A DNA stretch of 64,000 bases from Telluria sp042683405. GTDB taxonomy: Bacteria > Pseudomonadota > Gammaproteobacteria > Burkholderiales > Burkholderiaceae_D. The stretch covers positions 186,001 through 250,000 of the forward strand of contig NZ_JBHUJS010000010.1 in NCBI RefSeq assembly GCF_042683405.1, given 5' to 3'. The position numbers were made by a program, and so were the translations under genes. This document shows, piece after piece, positions 18,040 to 26,972 of the stretch. Numbering within the stretch: the stretch's first letter is position 1; every line of letters starts with the position of its first letter. The notes below the pieces were generated by a model. It was not told where the DNA came from. It ran no database searches and saw nothing but the letters and a program-made list of their open reading frames with translations.

Positions 18040-19272
18040 ATGACAAAAGACGCGAAAAACCTGATCGTCGGCCTCGACATCGGCACCTCCAAAGTGGTTG
18101 CCGTGGTGGCGGAAGTGATGGCCGATGGCCGCCACGAAGTCATCGGCCTCGGACAGCACGAGTCGAGGGGGCTGAAGAAGGGCGTTGTCGTCAACATCGA
18201 AGCGACGGTCGAATCGATCCAGCGCGCGCTCGAAGAAGCGGAGCTCATGGCCGACTGCAAAATCCGCAACGTGTACGCGGGCATTGCGGGCAGCCATATC
18301 CGCAGCTTCAATTCGAGCGGCATGGTGGCCATCAAGGACAAGGAAGTCACCGCGACCGACGTGGCGCGCGTGATCGAGACGGCCAAGGCGGTCAACATCC
18401 CGACCGACCAGCAGCTGCTGCACACGGTGCCGCAGGAATTCATCGTCGACAACCAGGAAGACGTGCGCGAGCCGATCGGCATGAGCGGCATCCGCCTGGA
18501 AGTGCGCGTCCACATCGTCACCGGCGCGGTGTCGGCGGTCCAGAACATCGTCAAGTGCGTGCGCCGCTGCGGCCTGGAAGTGTCGGACCTGATCCTGCAG
18601 CCGATGGCGTCCGCCGACGCTGTCCTGACCGACGACGAGAAGGAACTGGGCGTGGTCCTGATCGACATCGGCGGCGGCACCACCGACATCGCCGTGTTCT
18701 CGGACGGCGCGATCCGCCATACCGCCGTGATCCCGATCGCCGGCGACCAGATCACCAACGACATCGCGATGGCGCTGCGCACGCCGACCGGCGAAGCCGA
18801 AGAAATCAAGATGCGCTACGGCGTGGCCAAGCAGGTGCTGGCCGATCCGGGCGAGCACCTGGAAGTGCCGGGCCTGGGCGACCGCGGCCCGCGCAACCTG
18901 TCGCGCCAGGCGCTGGCCGCCGTGATCGAGCCGCGCGTCGAAGAACTGTTCGCGATGGTGCACCAGGTGGTGCGCGAGTCCGGCTACGAGGGCGTGCTCT
19001 CGTCGGGCATCGTGCTGACCGGCGGCACCTCGATCATGCCGGGCATGGTCGAAATGGCGGAAGACATCTTCCTGAAGCCGGCGCGCCTGGGTACGCCGGA
19101 CTATCGCGGCCAGCTGGCCGACGTGGTGCGCAGCCCCCGCTACGCCACCGTGCTCGGACTGCTGGAAGAGGCGAAGAAACAGTATTTGCGGGGCCACATC
19201 GTGACGCGGCAGGATGGCTCGGTAAAGGCGGTGTGGCAGCGTATGAAGGAATGGTTCCTGGGGAATTTTTAA
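18040..19272 (+). CDS. ftsA: Cell division protein FtsA
   Basis: This 410-residue actin-like ATPase tethers FtsZ filaments to the membrane. It starts LIVGLDIGTSK (phosphate 1 motif), has IDIGGGTTD in the middle (phosphate 2) and GGTSIMPG near the C-terminus (adenosine motif). The C-terminal amphipathic helix MKEWFLGNF is the membrane target sequence. It lies 15 bp after ftsQ. ftsZ follows after a 149-bp gap that may hold its own promoter. Confidence 0.97.
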   Translation: MTKDAKNLIVGLDIGTSKVVAVVAEVMADGRHEVIGLGQHESRGLKKGVVVNIEATVESIQRALEEAELMADCKIRNVYAGIAGSHIRSFNSSGMVAIKDKEVTATDVARVIETAKAVNIPTDQQLLHTVPQEFIVDNQEDVREPIGMSGIRLEVRVHIVTGAVSAVQNIVKCVRRCGLEVSDLILQPMASADAVLTDDEKELGVVLIDIGGGTTDIAVFSDGAIRHTAVIPIAGDQITNDIAMALRTPTGEAEEIKMRYGVAKQVLADPGEHLEVPGLGDRGPRNLSRQALAAVIEPRVEELFAMVHQVVRESGYEGVLSSGIVLTGGTSIMPGMVEMAEDIFLKPARLGTPDYRGQLADVVRSPRYATVLGLLEEAKKQYLRGHIVTRQDGSVKAVWQRMKEWFLGNF

Positions 19273-19421
19273 GCGGTACGTGGATTTGAATCGGCAGTAA
19301 AAAGAACAGCAGTACAAGCACAACATTTTTGAGACAACCCGCAGTTTTCAACCTCCAGGTTTCATACCTGAGTGTGAGCCCTGGCGCTTGGAAACGGCAC
19401 TTTGATATTTAGGAGTTCATC

Positions 19422-20615
19422 ATGGAGTTTGATATGGTCGATAACGCAGCACTCGGTACCGTCATCAAGGTCGTCGGCGTCGGTGGAGCCGGTGGCAATG
19501 CGGTTCAGCACATGATCAACAAGGGCGTTTCCGGCGTTGAGTTCATTGCAGCGAACACGGACGCGCAGGCGCTGGCCATGTCTTCGGCACACAACGTGAT
19601 CCAGATCGGCGAGACCGGCCTGGGCGCAGGCATGAAGCCGGAAGTCGGCCGCCAGCTGGCCGAAGAATCGCGTGCACGCATCGAAGACTCGCTGCGCGGC
19701 GCGCACATGGTCTTCATCGCGGCCGGCATGGGCGGCGGCACCGGCACCGGCGCTGCCCCGATCGTCGCGGAAGTGGCGAAGGAGCAGGGCGCGCTGACCG
19801 TGGCGGTCGTGTCCAAGCCGTTCTCGTACGAAGGCCAGAAGTGCATGGACATCGCCGAGTCGGGGCTGGAAGAGCTGTCGCGCCACGTCGATTCGCTGAT
19901 CATCATCCTGAACGAGAAGCTGGAAGAGATCTACGAAGACGAATCGATGATCGACTGGATGAAGCACGCCGACGACGTCCTGAACAACGCGGTGGCAGGT
20001 ATCGCCGAGATCATCAACGTGCCGGGCCACATTAACGTCGACTTCAACGACGTCAAGACCATCATGGGCGAGCAGGGCAAGGCGATGATGGGCACCGCGA
20101 CCGCGTCGGGCGTGGACCGTGCGCGCATCGCGGCCGAGCAGGCGGTGGCCTCGCCGCTGCTGGACGGCGTCGACCTGTCGGGCGCGCGCGGCGTGCTGGT
20201 CAACGTGACCGCAAGCCGTGGCCTGAAGGGCAAGGAGATCAAGGAAGTCATGGCGGCAGTGCGCGCGTTCGCGGCGCCGGACGCGTCGATCGCGCAGGGC
20301 ATCGCGTACGACGACAACATGGGCGACGAGATCCGCGTGACCGTGGTCGCGACTGGCCTGGGCAAGGCGAAGAAGAACATGCAGCTGGTCCAGCCGCCGA
20401 TGCCGATGCTGCGCACCGGTACCGACAACCAGCCTGTGATGGCCAACCGCGGCGCAGGCCTGGGCGGCTTCGCATCGGGCGTCGGCCATGCAGAAGGCCT
20501 GAAGCAGCCGGCAGTATGGCGCCGTGAGCAGGCATCCGAGCAGGTGCTCGCGATGCAGAAGAACGGCATGGAGACCTACGACATTCCGGCCTTCCTGCGC
20601 AAGCAAGCCGACTAA
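19422..20615 (+). CDS. ftsZ: Cell division protein FtsZ
   Basis: This 397-residue tubulin-like GTPase forms the Z ring. It shows VVGVGGAGGNAV near the N-terminus, the tubulin signature GGGTGTG at residues 104-110 and the C-terminal peptide YDIPAFLRKQ, which binds FtsA and other partners. An AGGAG site sits just before the ATG. The 149-bp gap after ftsA contains a small inverted repeat (CAGGT-N5-ACCTG) but no promoter I would assign with confidence. Confidence 0.98.
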   Translation: MEFDMVDNAALGTVIKVVGVGGAGGNAVQHMINKGVSGVEFIAANTDAQALAMSSAHNVIQIGETGLGAGMKPEVGRQLAEESRARIEDSLRGAHMVFIAAGMGGGTGTGAAPIVAEVAKEQGALTVAVVSKPFSYEGQKCMDIAESGLEELSRHVDSLIIILNEKLEEIYEDESMIDWMKHADDVLNNAVAGIAEIINVPGHINVDFNDVKTIMGEQGKAMMGTATASGVDRARIAAEQAVASPLLDGVDLSGARGVLVNVTASRGLKGKEIKEVMAAVRAFAAPDASIAQGIAYDDNMGDEIRVTVVATGLGKAKKNMQLVQPPMPMLRTGTDNQPVMANRGAGLGGFASGVGHAEGLKQPAVWRREQASEQVLAMQKNGMETYDIPAFLRKQAD

Positions 20616-20636
20616 AGCATTCTCCCCGTAGTTTTG

Positions 20637-20672
20637 GCCGGCAGCGCGTGATGCGCGCGCCGGCTTTTTTTC
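20637..20672 (+). terminator. Intrinsic terminator after ftsZ
   Basis: The arms GCCGGC (20637-20642) and GCCGGC (20659-20664) enclose a second stem, GCGCG/CGCGC, with a 5-nt loop and one bulged A. Eight T residues follow. This closes the dcw cluster 22 bp after the ftsZ stop. Confidence 0.9.
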
Positions 20673-20892
20673 GCCTGGAGGAAGCGGATAGCCCGAACCG
20701 CGCCGATCTGTGCTCATCTTTAGTCTTCTGTACGCATCTTTACGCATCTTGCGGGATCCGGGCCATGCGGAGCCCAATCCGGGCCATCGTGGCCGATCTT
20801 GCGCTAACTGAGCGTTTCTGGCCTCATCCTGCAGGAACTCCGCGCATCAGGCATACTGGCGTTTTGTCAATAACACCTGAAGGAGATCCTCC

Positions 20893-21399
20893 ATGACCAT
20901 CAAGATCGGCGAACGCCTGCCGGAAGGCCAACTGGCCGAGTACATCGAGACCGAAACCGAAGGCTGCACGCTCGGCCCGAACACGTTCAATGTCTCGGAC
21001 CTGGTCAAGGGCAAGAAGATCGCCATCTTCGGCCTGCCAGGCGCCTACACCCCGACCTGCTCGGCGCAGCACGTGCCAGGCTACGTGGCCAAGGCGGAAG
21101 AGCTGAAGGCCAAGGGCATCGACGAAATCTGGTGCATCTCGGTCAACGACGCGTTCGTGATGGGCGCATGGGGCCGCGACCAGAAGGCGACCGGCATCGT
21201 GCGCATGATGGCCGACGGTAACGGCGCGTTCAGCAAGGCGCTGGGCCTGGACGCCGACTTCTCCAAGTACGGCATGGGCACGCGTTCGCAGCGCTACTCG
21301 ATGCTGGTGGAAGACGGCGTGGTCAAGCAGCTCAACGTAGAGCAGGGCGGCGCGTTCGAAGTGTCGAACGCCGAGACGATGCTCAAGCAGCTCGCCTAA
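20893..21399 (+). CDS. Peroxiredoxin (Prx5 type)
   Basis: This 168-residue thioredoxin-fold peroxidase reduces hydrogen peroxide and organic peroxides. The peroxidatic cysteine is Cys56 in PGAYTPTCS, and the family segment IWCISVNDAFVMGAW follows. Such proteins take electrons from glutaredoxin or thioredoxin. The length equals that of single-domain Prx5 proteins. AAGGAG lies 7 bp before the ATG. It has its own transcript after the ftsZ terminator. A REP-like hairpin downstream could end it. Confidence 0.95.
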   Translation: MTIKIGERLPEGQLAEYIETETEGCTLGPNTFNVSDLVKGKKIAIFGLPGAYTPTCSAQHVPGYVAKAEELKAKGIDEIWCISVNDAFVMGAWGRDQKATGIVRMMADGNGAFSKALGLDADFSKYGMGTRSQRYSMLVEDGVVKQLNVEQGGAFEVSNAETMLKQLA

Positions 21400-21436
21400 G
21401 CCCGGTCCGCTGCCGTCATCCCCGCGAACGCGTTCG

Positions 21437-21484
21437 AAAATGGGGACAGACCCCATTTTCGAAATGGGGTCTGTCCCCATTTTT
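21437..21484. repeat. REP-like inverted pair, family A, locus 1
   Basis: A unit with the core TGGGGACAGACCCCA is followed immediately by its reverse complement, TGGGGTCTGTCCCCA. Together they form a hairpin with arms of about 21 bp, ending in a T run on the + strand. The same unit occurs at 57041-57117. Each unit is itself an imperfect palindrome (TGGGG-N5-CCCCA). It may end the peroxiredoxin transcript. It separates that gene from the EamA gene. Confidence 0.85.
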
Positions 21485-21502
21485 CATTTACAAGGCACAC
21501 GT

Positions 21503-22393
21503 ATGACAGCCCGCCGCGCCGACAAAGGCAACCTCTACGCCATCTACGCGATGATGATCGCGGTCGTGATGTTCGCGTTGATGGACACCGTGATGAAGAT
21601 GCTGGCCGAAACCCTGCCGGCGATCCAGGTCGCGGCACTGCGTTCGCTCGCGTCGCTGCCGCTGGTGTGCCTGTACCTGCTGTGGCGCGGCGCCTTCGGC
21701 GGCATCTTCCGCATCCGCTATTCACTGCACCTGCTGCGCGCGGCGGTCGGCATTTCGATGCTGTTCTTCTTTGCCTACGGCCTCAAGTCGCTCTCACTGG
21801 CCCAGGCGTACACCATCTTCTTCGTCGCCCCTGCGATGGTGACCGCGCTCTCGGTCCTCATCCTTGGCGAACAGGTTGATGCCCGGCGCTGGATCGCGAT
21901 TGTCGTGGGACTGGTCGGCGTCGTCATTGCCCTGCGCCCGAGCGGCGAGGGCTTCCTGACCCTGGGCGGCCTGGCCATCCTCGGCTCCGCGCTGGGCTAC
22001 GCGATCTCCGCGATCGCCGGCCGCATCCTGGCGCGCACCGAACGCAGCGAGCACATGGTGTTCTGGCTGATGTGCATGATGGCGATCGGCGCCACCGCGC
22101 TCGCGCTGCCCAGCTGGAAGGCGATCGGCGTGCAGCACGCCTGGCTGCTGGTGGCGCTGGCGGTATCGGGCTTCTTCGGCCAGCTGGCGATTACCGAAGC
22201 GTTCAGCCACGGCCACGCATCGGCCGTCGCGCCGTTCGAGTACACCGCGCTGGCCTGGGGCGTCGCCATCGACTTTGCCCTGTGGCAGGTGCTGCCGGAC
22301 GGGTACACCATGCTCGGCGCCGCGATCATCATCGCCAGCGGCATCTATTTGATCCGCCACGAGAAGGTGCACGCGGAAAGCGAGCATCCCTAG
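21503..22393 (+). CDS. EamA/DMT-family transporter
   Basis: This 296-residue inner-membrane protein has ten predicted hydrophobic helices in two EamA halves, the layout of the drug/metabolite transporter superfamily. Substrate cannot be read from the sequence. Metabolite or amino-acid export is common in the family. The frame is open from 21440, but that part is encoded by the REP-like repeat. ATG 21503, after the repeat, gives the normal short cytoplasmic start MTARRADKGN. Confidence 0.88.
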   Translation: MTARRADKGNLYAIYAMMIAVVMFALMDTVMKMLAETLPAIQVAALRSLASLPLVCLYLLWRGAFGGIFRIRYSLHLLRAAVGISMLFFFAYGLKSLSLAQAYTIFFVAPAMVTALSVLILGEQVDARRWIAIVVGLVGVVIALRPSGEGFLTLGGLAILGSALGYAISAIAGRILARTERSEHMVFWLMCMMAIGATALALPSWKAIGVQHAWLLVALAVSGFFGQLAITEAFSHGHASAVAPFEYTALAWGVAIDFALWQVLPDGYTMLGAAIIIASGIYLIRHEKVHAESEHP

Positions 22394-22425
22394 ACACCGG
22401 GGGCCTGCCTGCGGCCCCCACCCAA

Positions 22426-22443
22426 GTTCGATATAATCGAACG
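22426..22443 (+). promoter_or_regulatory. lpxC -10 element inside a perfect palindrome
   Basis: GTTCGATATAATCGAAC (22426-22442) is a perfect inverted repeat with 7-bp arms and a 3-nt centre. It contains a consensus -10 box, TATAAT, at 22432-22437. The lpxC ATG starts 7 bp after this box, about where transcription would begin, so the message could be leaderless. The expected -35 position is poor (CTGCGG), so the promoter call is tentative. Confidence 0.45.
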
Positions 22444-23379
22444 ATGCTTAAACAGAGAACCATCAAACAGCTGGTGCGCACCACCGGCGTCGGCCTGCAC
22501 TCGGGTACCAAGGTAGAGCTGACGCTGCGCCCTGCGGCGCCGGACAGCGGCATCACCTTCCGCCGCGTCGACCTCGATCCGATCGTTGAATTCCCTGCAA
22601 GTGCCGGCATCGTCGGCGAGACGCGCATGGCGTCCGTGCTGGTGAAGGACAAGGCGCGCGTGTCGACCGTCGAGCACCTGATGTCGGCCTGCGCGGGCCT
22701 CGGCATTGACAACATGATCATCGACGTCAGCGCCGAAGAAATCCCGATCATGGATGGTTCCGCATCGTCGTTCGTGTTCCTGCTGCAGCAGGCGGGCGTG
22801 CAGGAGCAGGCCGCGCCGAAGAAATTCATCCGCGTCCTGAAGGATATCGAAGTGCGCCAGGGCACCGGCAATCACGAGAAGTGGGCGCGCCTGTCACCGC
22901 ACAACGGCTTCAAGCTCGACTTCTTCATCGAATTCAACCACCCGGCAGTGGACGGCACCATGCAGCGCGCCTCGGTGGACTTTGGCGACATCACCTACGT
23001 GCACGATGTGGCGCGCGCGCGCACCTTCGGCTTCATGCAGGACGTGGAAAGCCTGCGCGGCCTCGGCCTGGCGCGCGGCGGCTCGCTCGAGAACGCGATC
23101 GTGATGGACGAATACCGCATCCTGAATTCCGACCCGCTGCGCTACGAGGACGAATTCGTGCGCCACAAGATCCTCGATGCGATTGGTGATTTGTACATGG
23201 TGGGGCATCCGCTGCTGGCCAGCTATACCGCCCACAAGTCGGGGCACGCGCTGAACAACGACCTGCTGCGCGCGATGCTGGAGCAGCCCGGTTCATACGA
23301 GATCGTGTCGTTCGACCGCCTGGAAGACGCCCCGGAATCCTACTCGCGCCAGATGACGCGCGAGTGGTCGTACACCTGA
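22444..23379 (+). CDS. lpxC: UDP-3-O-acyl-N-acetylglucosamine deacetylase LpxC
   Basis: This 311-residue zinc hydrolase carries out the committed step of lipid A synthesis. Zinc ligands are His78 (VEHLMSA), His241 and Asp245 (RHKILD), and the catalytic histidine is His268 in KSGHALNN. ATG 22444 is the start expected from family length (MLKQRTIKQLVRTTG). The open frame upstream is a shadow of the EamA gene. As in many proteobacteria it lies close behind the dcw cluster and before secA. Confidence 0.98.
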   Translation: MLKQRTIKQLVRTTGVGLHSGTKVELTLRPAAPDSGITFRRVDLDPIVEFPASAGIVGETRMASVLVKDKARVSTVEHLMSACAGLGIDNMIIDVSAEEIPIMDGSASSFVFLLQQAGVQEQAAPKKFIRVLKDIEVRQGTGNHEKWARLSPHNGFKLDFFIEFNHPAVDGTMQRASVDFGDITYVHDVARARTFGFMQDVESLRGLGLARGGSLENAIVMDEYRILNSDPLRYEDEFVRHKILDAIGDLYMVGHPLLASYTAHKSGHALNNDLLRAMLEQPGSYEIVSFDRLEDAPESYSRQMTREWSYT

Positions 23380-23400
23380 TAGCAGTAGGGGCGGTTACGC

Positions 23401-23898
23401 TTATTTGCCTCGCCGCGCGGCGAGGCGGTTCAGGGCTGCGACCAGGTCCGCATTCGCGCCCGACTGTTCCAGCTCCTGTCCTAGCTGTTTAAAGGCGTCC
23501 ACCGCCGAATCGGGCATCGAAAGCTGGCGCGGCACGTACTGCGGCGCGATCGGCTGCGTCACCTGCACCTTCAGCCGGATGCTGTTCACCGTCCAGCCGC
23601 GCTTTTGCAGCGCCGCCGTCAGGGTCGGCACCTGCTGCTTCAGCCGCGCCGCGACCGCCGCATTCGGCGCCCCCAGCACCAGCACCCCTTCCTCGAACGA
23701 CAGCACCCCGCAGCTGCCGGCGATCAGCGGCAGCGTCTTGGCGACGTCGGCCTGCAGGCTGGCCATGCGGCTCGCCGCCGGCATCAGGGACGCCAGCCGG
23801 TCGTTCGCACGCAGGAAGTGGGTCGCCCCGAAGGAAGTCTGGCGCTTTTTGGTGCCAAAAATATGGAAGGGACGTTGATGTGGATCAGCAGTGTGCAT
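23401..23898 (-). CDS. DciA-like protein (DUF721)
   Basis: This 165-residue protein has a DUF721 domain at about residues 35-125. Proteins of this family include DciA, the ancestral loader or operator of the replicative helicase DnaB in bacteria lacking DnaC. A conserved DUF721 gene next to lpxC and secA is typical in proteobacteria. It is convergent with lpxC (21-bp gap) and divergent from secA. The helicase role is inferred from the family, not from a catalytic motif. Confidence 0.75.
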   Translation of the reverse strand: MHTADPHQRPFHIFGTKKRQTSFGATHFLRANDRLASLMPAASRMASLQADVAKTLPLIAGSCGVLSFEEGVLVLGAPNAAVAARLKQQVPTLTAALQKRGWTVNSIRLKVQVTQPIAPQYVPRQLSMPDSAVDAFKQLGQELEQSGANADLVAALNRLAARRGK

Positions 23899-24116
23899 GC
23901 GCCGAACGATAGCACAGCTGTGCCTGCCTCTACCATTGTTAACCCGTCAAGGCGCAACGATCCTGCTGAGCAATACTTGCAATCCGTTATATCGTCTCCA
24001 ATTGAGCTTGCGGTGCGTGATAAAATCACAGCCCTTTGCCACAGTCGGCCGATGATGGTTGTAATTTTGATATCATCAGGCTTTTTAGCAGCGCAATTTA
24101 TTTAAAACAAAATAGC
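23899..24116. promoter_or_regulatory. Divergent promoter region between dciA-like gene and secA
   Basis: This 218-bp segment is more AT-rich than its surroundings and must hold promoters in both directions. TAAAAT at 24021-24026 is a possible -10 for secA without a matching -35. No operator was recognised. Confidence 0.4.
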
Positions 24117-26879
24117 ATGTCATTCCTGACCAAGATTTTCGGTAGCCGCAACCAGCGGCTGCTCAAGCAATATCGAAAAAAAGTTAGCGAGATCAATGCG
24201 CTCGAGCCACAGATCGAGAAGCTGACCGACGCCGAGCTGCAGGCAAAAACCCCTGAATTCAAAGAGCGCCTGACCAAGGGCGAAACGCTGGACGACATCC
24301 TGGCGGAAGCATTCGCCGTGTGCCGCGAAGCCGCGCGCCGCGTGCTCAAGATGCGCCACTTCGACGTGCAGCTGATCGGCGGCATGGTCCTCCACAGCGG
24401 CAAGATCGCCGAGATGGGCACGGGCGAGGGCAAGACGCTGATGGCCACGCTGCCGGCCTACCTGAACGCACTGTCGGGCAATGGCGTGCACGTCATCACC
24501 GTCAACGACTACCTGGCGCAGCGCGACGCCGAATGGATGGGCCGCCTGTACGGCTGGCTGGGCCTGACCACCGGCGTCAACCTGTCCCAGATGCCGCACG
24601 ACGTCAAGCAGCAGGCCTACGCCTCCGACATCACCTACGGCACCAACAACGAATTCGGCTTCGACTACCTGCGCGACAACATGGTCTACGACGCGCGCGA
24701 GCGCGTGCAGCGCGGCCTGTCGTTCGCGGTCGTCGACGAAGTGGACTCGATCCTGATCGACGAAGCGCGCACCCCGCTGATCATCTCCGGCCAGGCCGAG
24801 AACCACACCGACCTCTATTACAAGATCAACGAAGTGCCGAAGCTGCTGACCCAGCAGATCGGCGAAGTCACCCCGGACGGCAAGGGCAAGATCGAAGTCC
24901 CGGGCGACTACACCAAGGACGAGAAGGCGCACACCGTGCTGCTGACCGAGTCCGGCCACGAGCACGCCGAAGAGATCCTGACCAAAATGGGCCTGCTGCC
25001 GGAAGGCGCATCGCTGTACGACGCGGCCAACATCTCGCTGATCCACCACCTCTATGCCGCCCTGCGCGCGCATGCGCTGTACCACAAGGACCAGCACTAC
25101 GTGGTGCAGAACGGCGAAGTGGTCATCGTCGACGAATTCACCGGCCGCCTGATGACCGGCCGCCGCTGGTCCGAAGGCCTGCACCAGGCAGTCGAAGCCA
25201 AGGAAGGCGTGAAGATCCAGAACGAGAACCAGACCCTCGCGTCGATCACGTTCCAGAACTACTTCCGCATGTACAGCAAGCTGTCCGGCATGACCGGTAC
25301 CGCCGACACCGAGGCATATGAATTCCAGGAGATCTACGGCCTCGAAACCGTCGTGATTCCGCCGAACCGTCCTTCGCAGCGCAAGGACCGCCAGGACCAG
25401 GTGTACAAGTCGGCCCAGGAAAAATACCAGGCCATGCTGAACGACATCCGCGACTGCTTCGAGCGCGGCCAGCCGGTGCTGGTGGGTACCACCTCGATCG
25501 AGAATTCCGAACTGCTGTCCGGGATCCTGAAAAAGGCGGGCCTCGAACACAACGTCCTGAACGCGAAGCAGCACGCCCGCGAAGCGGAAATCATCGCGCA
25601 GGCGGGCCGTCCGAAGATGATCACCATCGCGACCAACATGGCCGGCCGCGGTACCGACATCGTCCTGGGCGGTAACGTCGAAAAGCAGATCCAGTTCATC
25701 GAAGCGAACGCCGAGCTGTCGGATGCCGACAAGGCGTCCCAGGCACAGAAGCTGCGCGACGAATGGCAGTCGCTGCACGATCACGTGGTCGCGCAAGGCG
25801 GCCTGCACATCATCGGCACCGAACGCCACGAATCGCGCCGCGTCGACAACCAGCTGCGTGGCCGTGCCGGCCGCCAGGGCGACCCGGGCTCATCGCGCTT
25901 CTACCTGTCGCTGGACGATCCGCTCCTGCGCATCTTCGCCGGCGACCGCGTGCGCGCGATCATGGAACGCCTGAAGATGCCGGAAGGCGAACCGATCGAA
26001 GCGGGCATCGTCACGCGTTCGATCGAATCGGCGCAGCGCAAGGTCGAGGCCCGCAACTTCGACATCCGCAAGCAGCTGCTCGAATACGACGACGTCGCCA
26101 ACGACCAGCGCAAGGTGATCTACACCCAGCGTAACGAACTGCTCGAGGCGACCGACATCTCCGAGATGATCGCATCGCTGCGCCATGGCGTGTTCACCGA
26201 CGTGGTGCGCAGCTTCGTGCCGGCCGAATCGGTGGAAGAGCAGTGGGACATCAAGGGCCTGGAGCAGGCGCTGCTGAACGACTGGAGCCTGCCGGTCAAC
26301 CTCGCGCTCGAGCTGGAGAAGGACCACAGCCTGAACGACGACGACATCCTCGAGAAAGTGCTGGAAGCTGCCGACGCGTCGTACAACGCCAAGGTCACCC
26401 TGGTCGGCAAGGAATCGTTCGGCGGCTTCGAGCGCAACGTCATGCTGCAAAGCGTGGACACCCACTGGCGCGAACACCTCGCGGCGCTGGACCACCTGCG
26501 CCAGGGCATCCACCTGCGCGGCTACGCGCAGAAGAACCCGAAGCAGGAATACAAGCGCGAAGCGTTCGAACTGTTCGCCCAGATGCTCGACATGATCAAG
26601 AACGAAGTGATCCGCACCATCATGACCGTGCGTATCCAGACCCGTGAGGAGATCGAGCAGGCGGAAGCGGCAATGCACGCGCCGGCAGTCGAAAACATCA
26701 ACTACCAGCACGCCGACTTCAATCCAGAAGCCGCGCCGGAAGACCTGCTGGCGCCGACCGCCGCGCCTGCGGGCATGGCTGCCGAGGAACTGCCGTTCGG
26801 CTACAAGGTCGGTCGCAACGACCCATGCCCTTGCGGCAGCGGCAAGAAGTTCAAGCAGTGCCACGGCAAGCTGTCGTAA
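24117..26879 (+). CDS. secA: Preprotein translocase ATPase SecA
   Basis: This 920-residue ATPase drives post-translational export through SecYEG. Walker A GTGEGKT is at 101-107, the DEVDSILIDEAR region follows in NBD1, and NMAGRGTDI and QLRGRAGRQGD mark NBD2. The C-terminus ends with the zinc motif CPCGSGKKFKQCH that binds SecB and lipid. The frame is open from 24036, but ATG 24117 gives the conserved start SFLTKIFGSRN. A perfect terminator follows. Confidence 0.98.
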   Translation: MSFLTKIFGSRNQRLLKQYRKKVSEINALEPQIEKLTDAELQAKTPEFKERLTKGETLDDILAEAFAVCREAARRVLKMRHFDVQLIGGMVLHSGKIAEMGTGEGKTLMATLPAYLNALSGNGVHVITVNDYLAQRDAEWMGRLYGWLGLTTGVNLSQMPHDVKQQAYASDITYGTNNEFGFDYLRDNMVYDARERVQRGLSFAVVDEVDSILIDEARTPLIISGQAENHTDLYYKINEVPKLLTQQIGEVTPDGKGKIEVPGDYTKDEKAHTVLLTESGHEHAEEILTKMGLLPEGASLYDAANISLIHHLYAALRAHALYHKDQHYVVQNGEVVIVDEFTGRLMTGRRWSEGLHQAVEAKEGVKIQNENQTLASITFQNYFRMYSKLSGMTGTADTEAYEFQEIYGLETVVIPPNRPSQRKDRQDQVYKSAQEKYQAMLNDIRDCFERGQPVLVGTTSIENSELLSGILKKAGLEHNVLNAKQHAREAEIIAQAGRPKMITIATNMAGRGTDIVLGGNVEKQIQFIEANAELSDADKASQAQKLRDEWQSLHDHVVAQGGLHIIGTERHESRRVDNQLRGRAGRQGDPGSSRFYLSLDDPLLRIFAGDRVRAIMERLKMPEGEPIEAGIVTRSIESAQRKVEARNFDIRKQLLEYDDVANDQRKVIYTQRNELLEATDISEMIASLRHGVFTDVVRSFVPAESVEEQWDIKGLEQALLNDWSLPVNLALELEKDHSLNDDDILEKVLEAADASYNAKVTLVGKESFGGFERNVMLQSVDTHWREHLAALDHLRQGIHLRGYAQKNPKQEYKREAFELFAQMLDMIKNEVIRTIMTVRIQTREEIEQAEAAMHAPAVENINYQHADFNPEAAPEDLLAPTAAPAGMAAEELPFGYKVGRNDPCPCGSGKKFKQCHGKLS

Positions 26880-26900
26880 TCGCTGCGTAGCGCAAACAAG

Positions 26901-26929
26901 AAGGGCAGACCGTTGGTCTGCCCTTTTTT
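26901..26929 (+). terminator. Intrinsic terminator after secA
   Basis: Arms AAGGGCAGACC and GGTCTGCCCTT around a GTT loop form a perfect 11-bp stem that runs into a T tract. It lies 21 bp after the secA stop. Confidence 0.92.
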
Positions 26930-26972
26930 ATTGGTGAGCGCTCCTCTTTGGCATGCACTACGCCTGCGCGGA

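Noticed and set aside
20700..20790. Short direct repeats (ACGCATCTT, ATCCGGGCCAT) between ftsZ and the peroxiredoxin gene
   Set aside because: Only two imperfect copies each. Too little to call a regulatory array or CRISPR.
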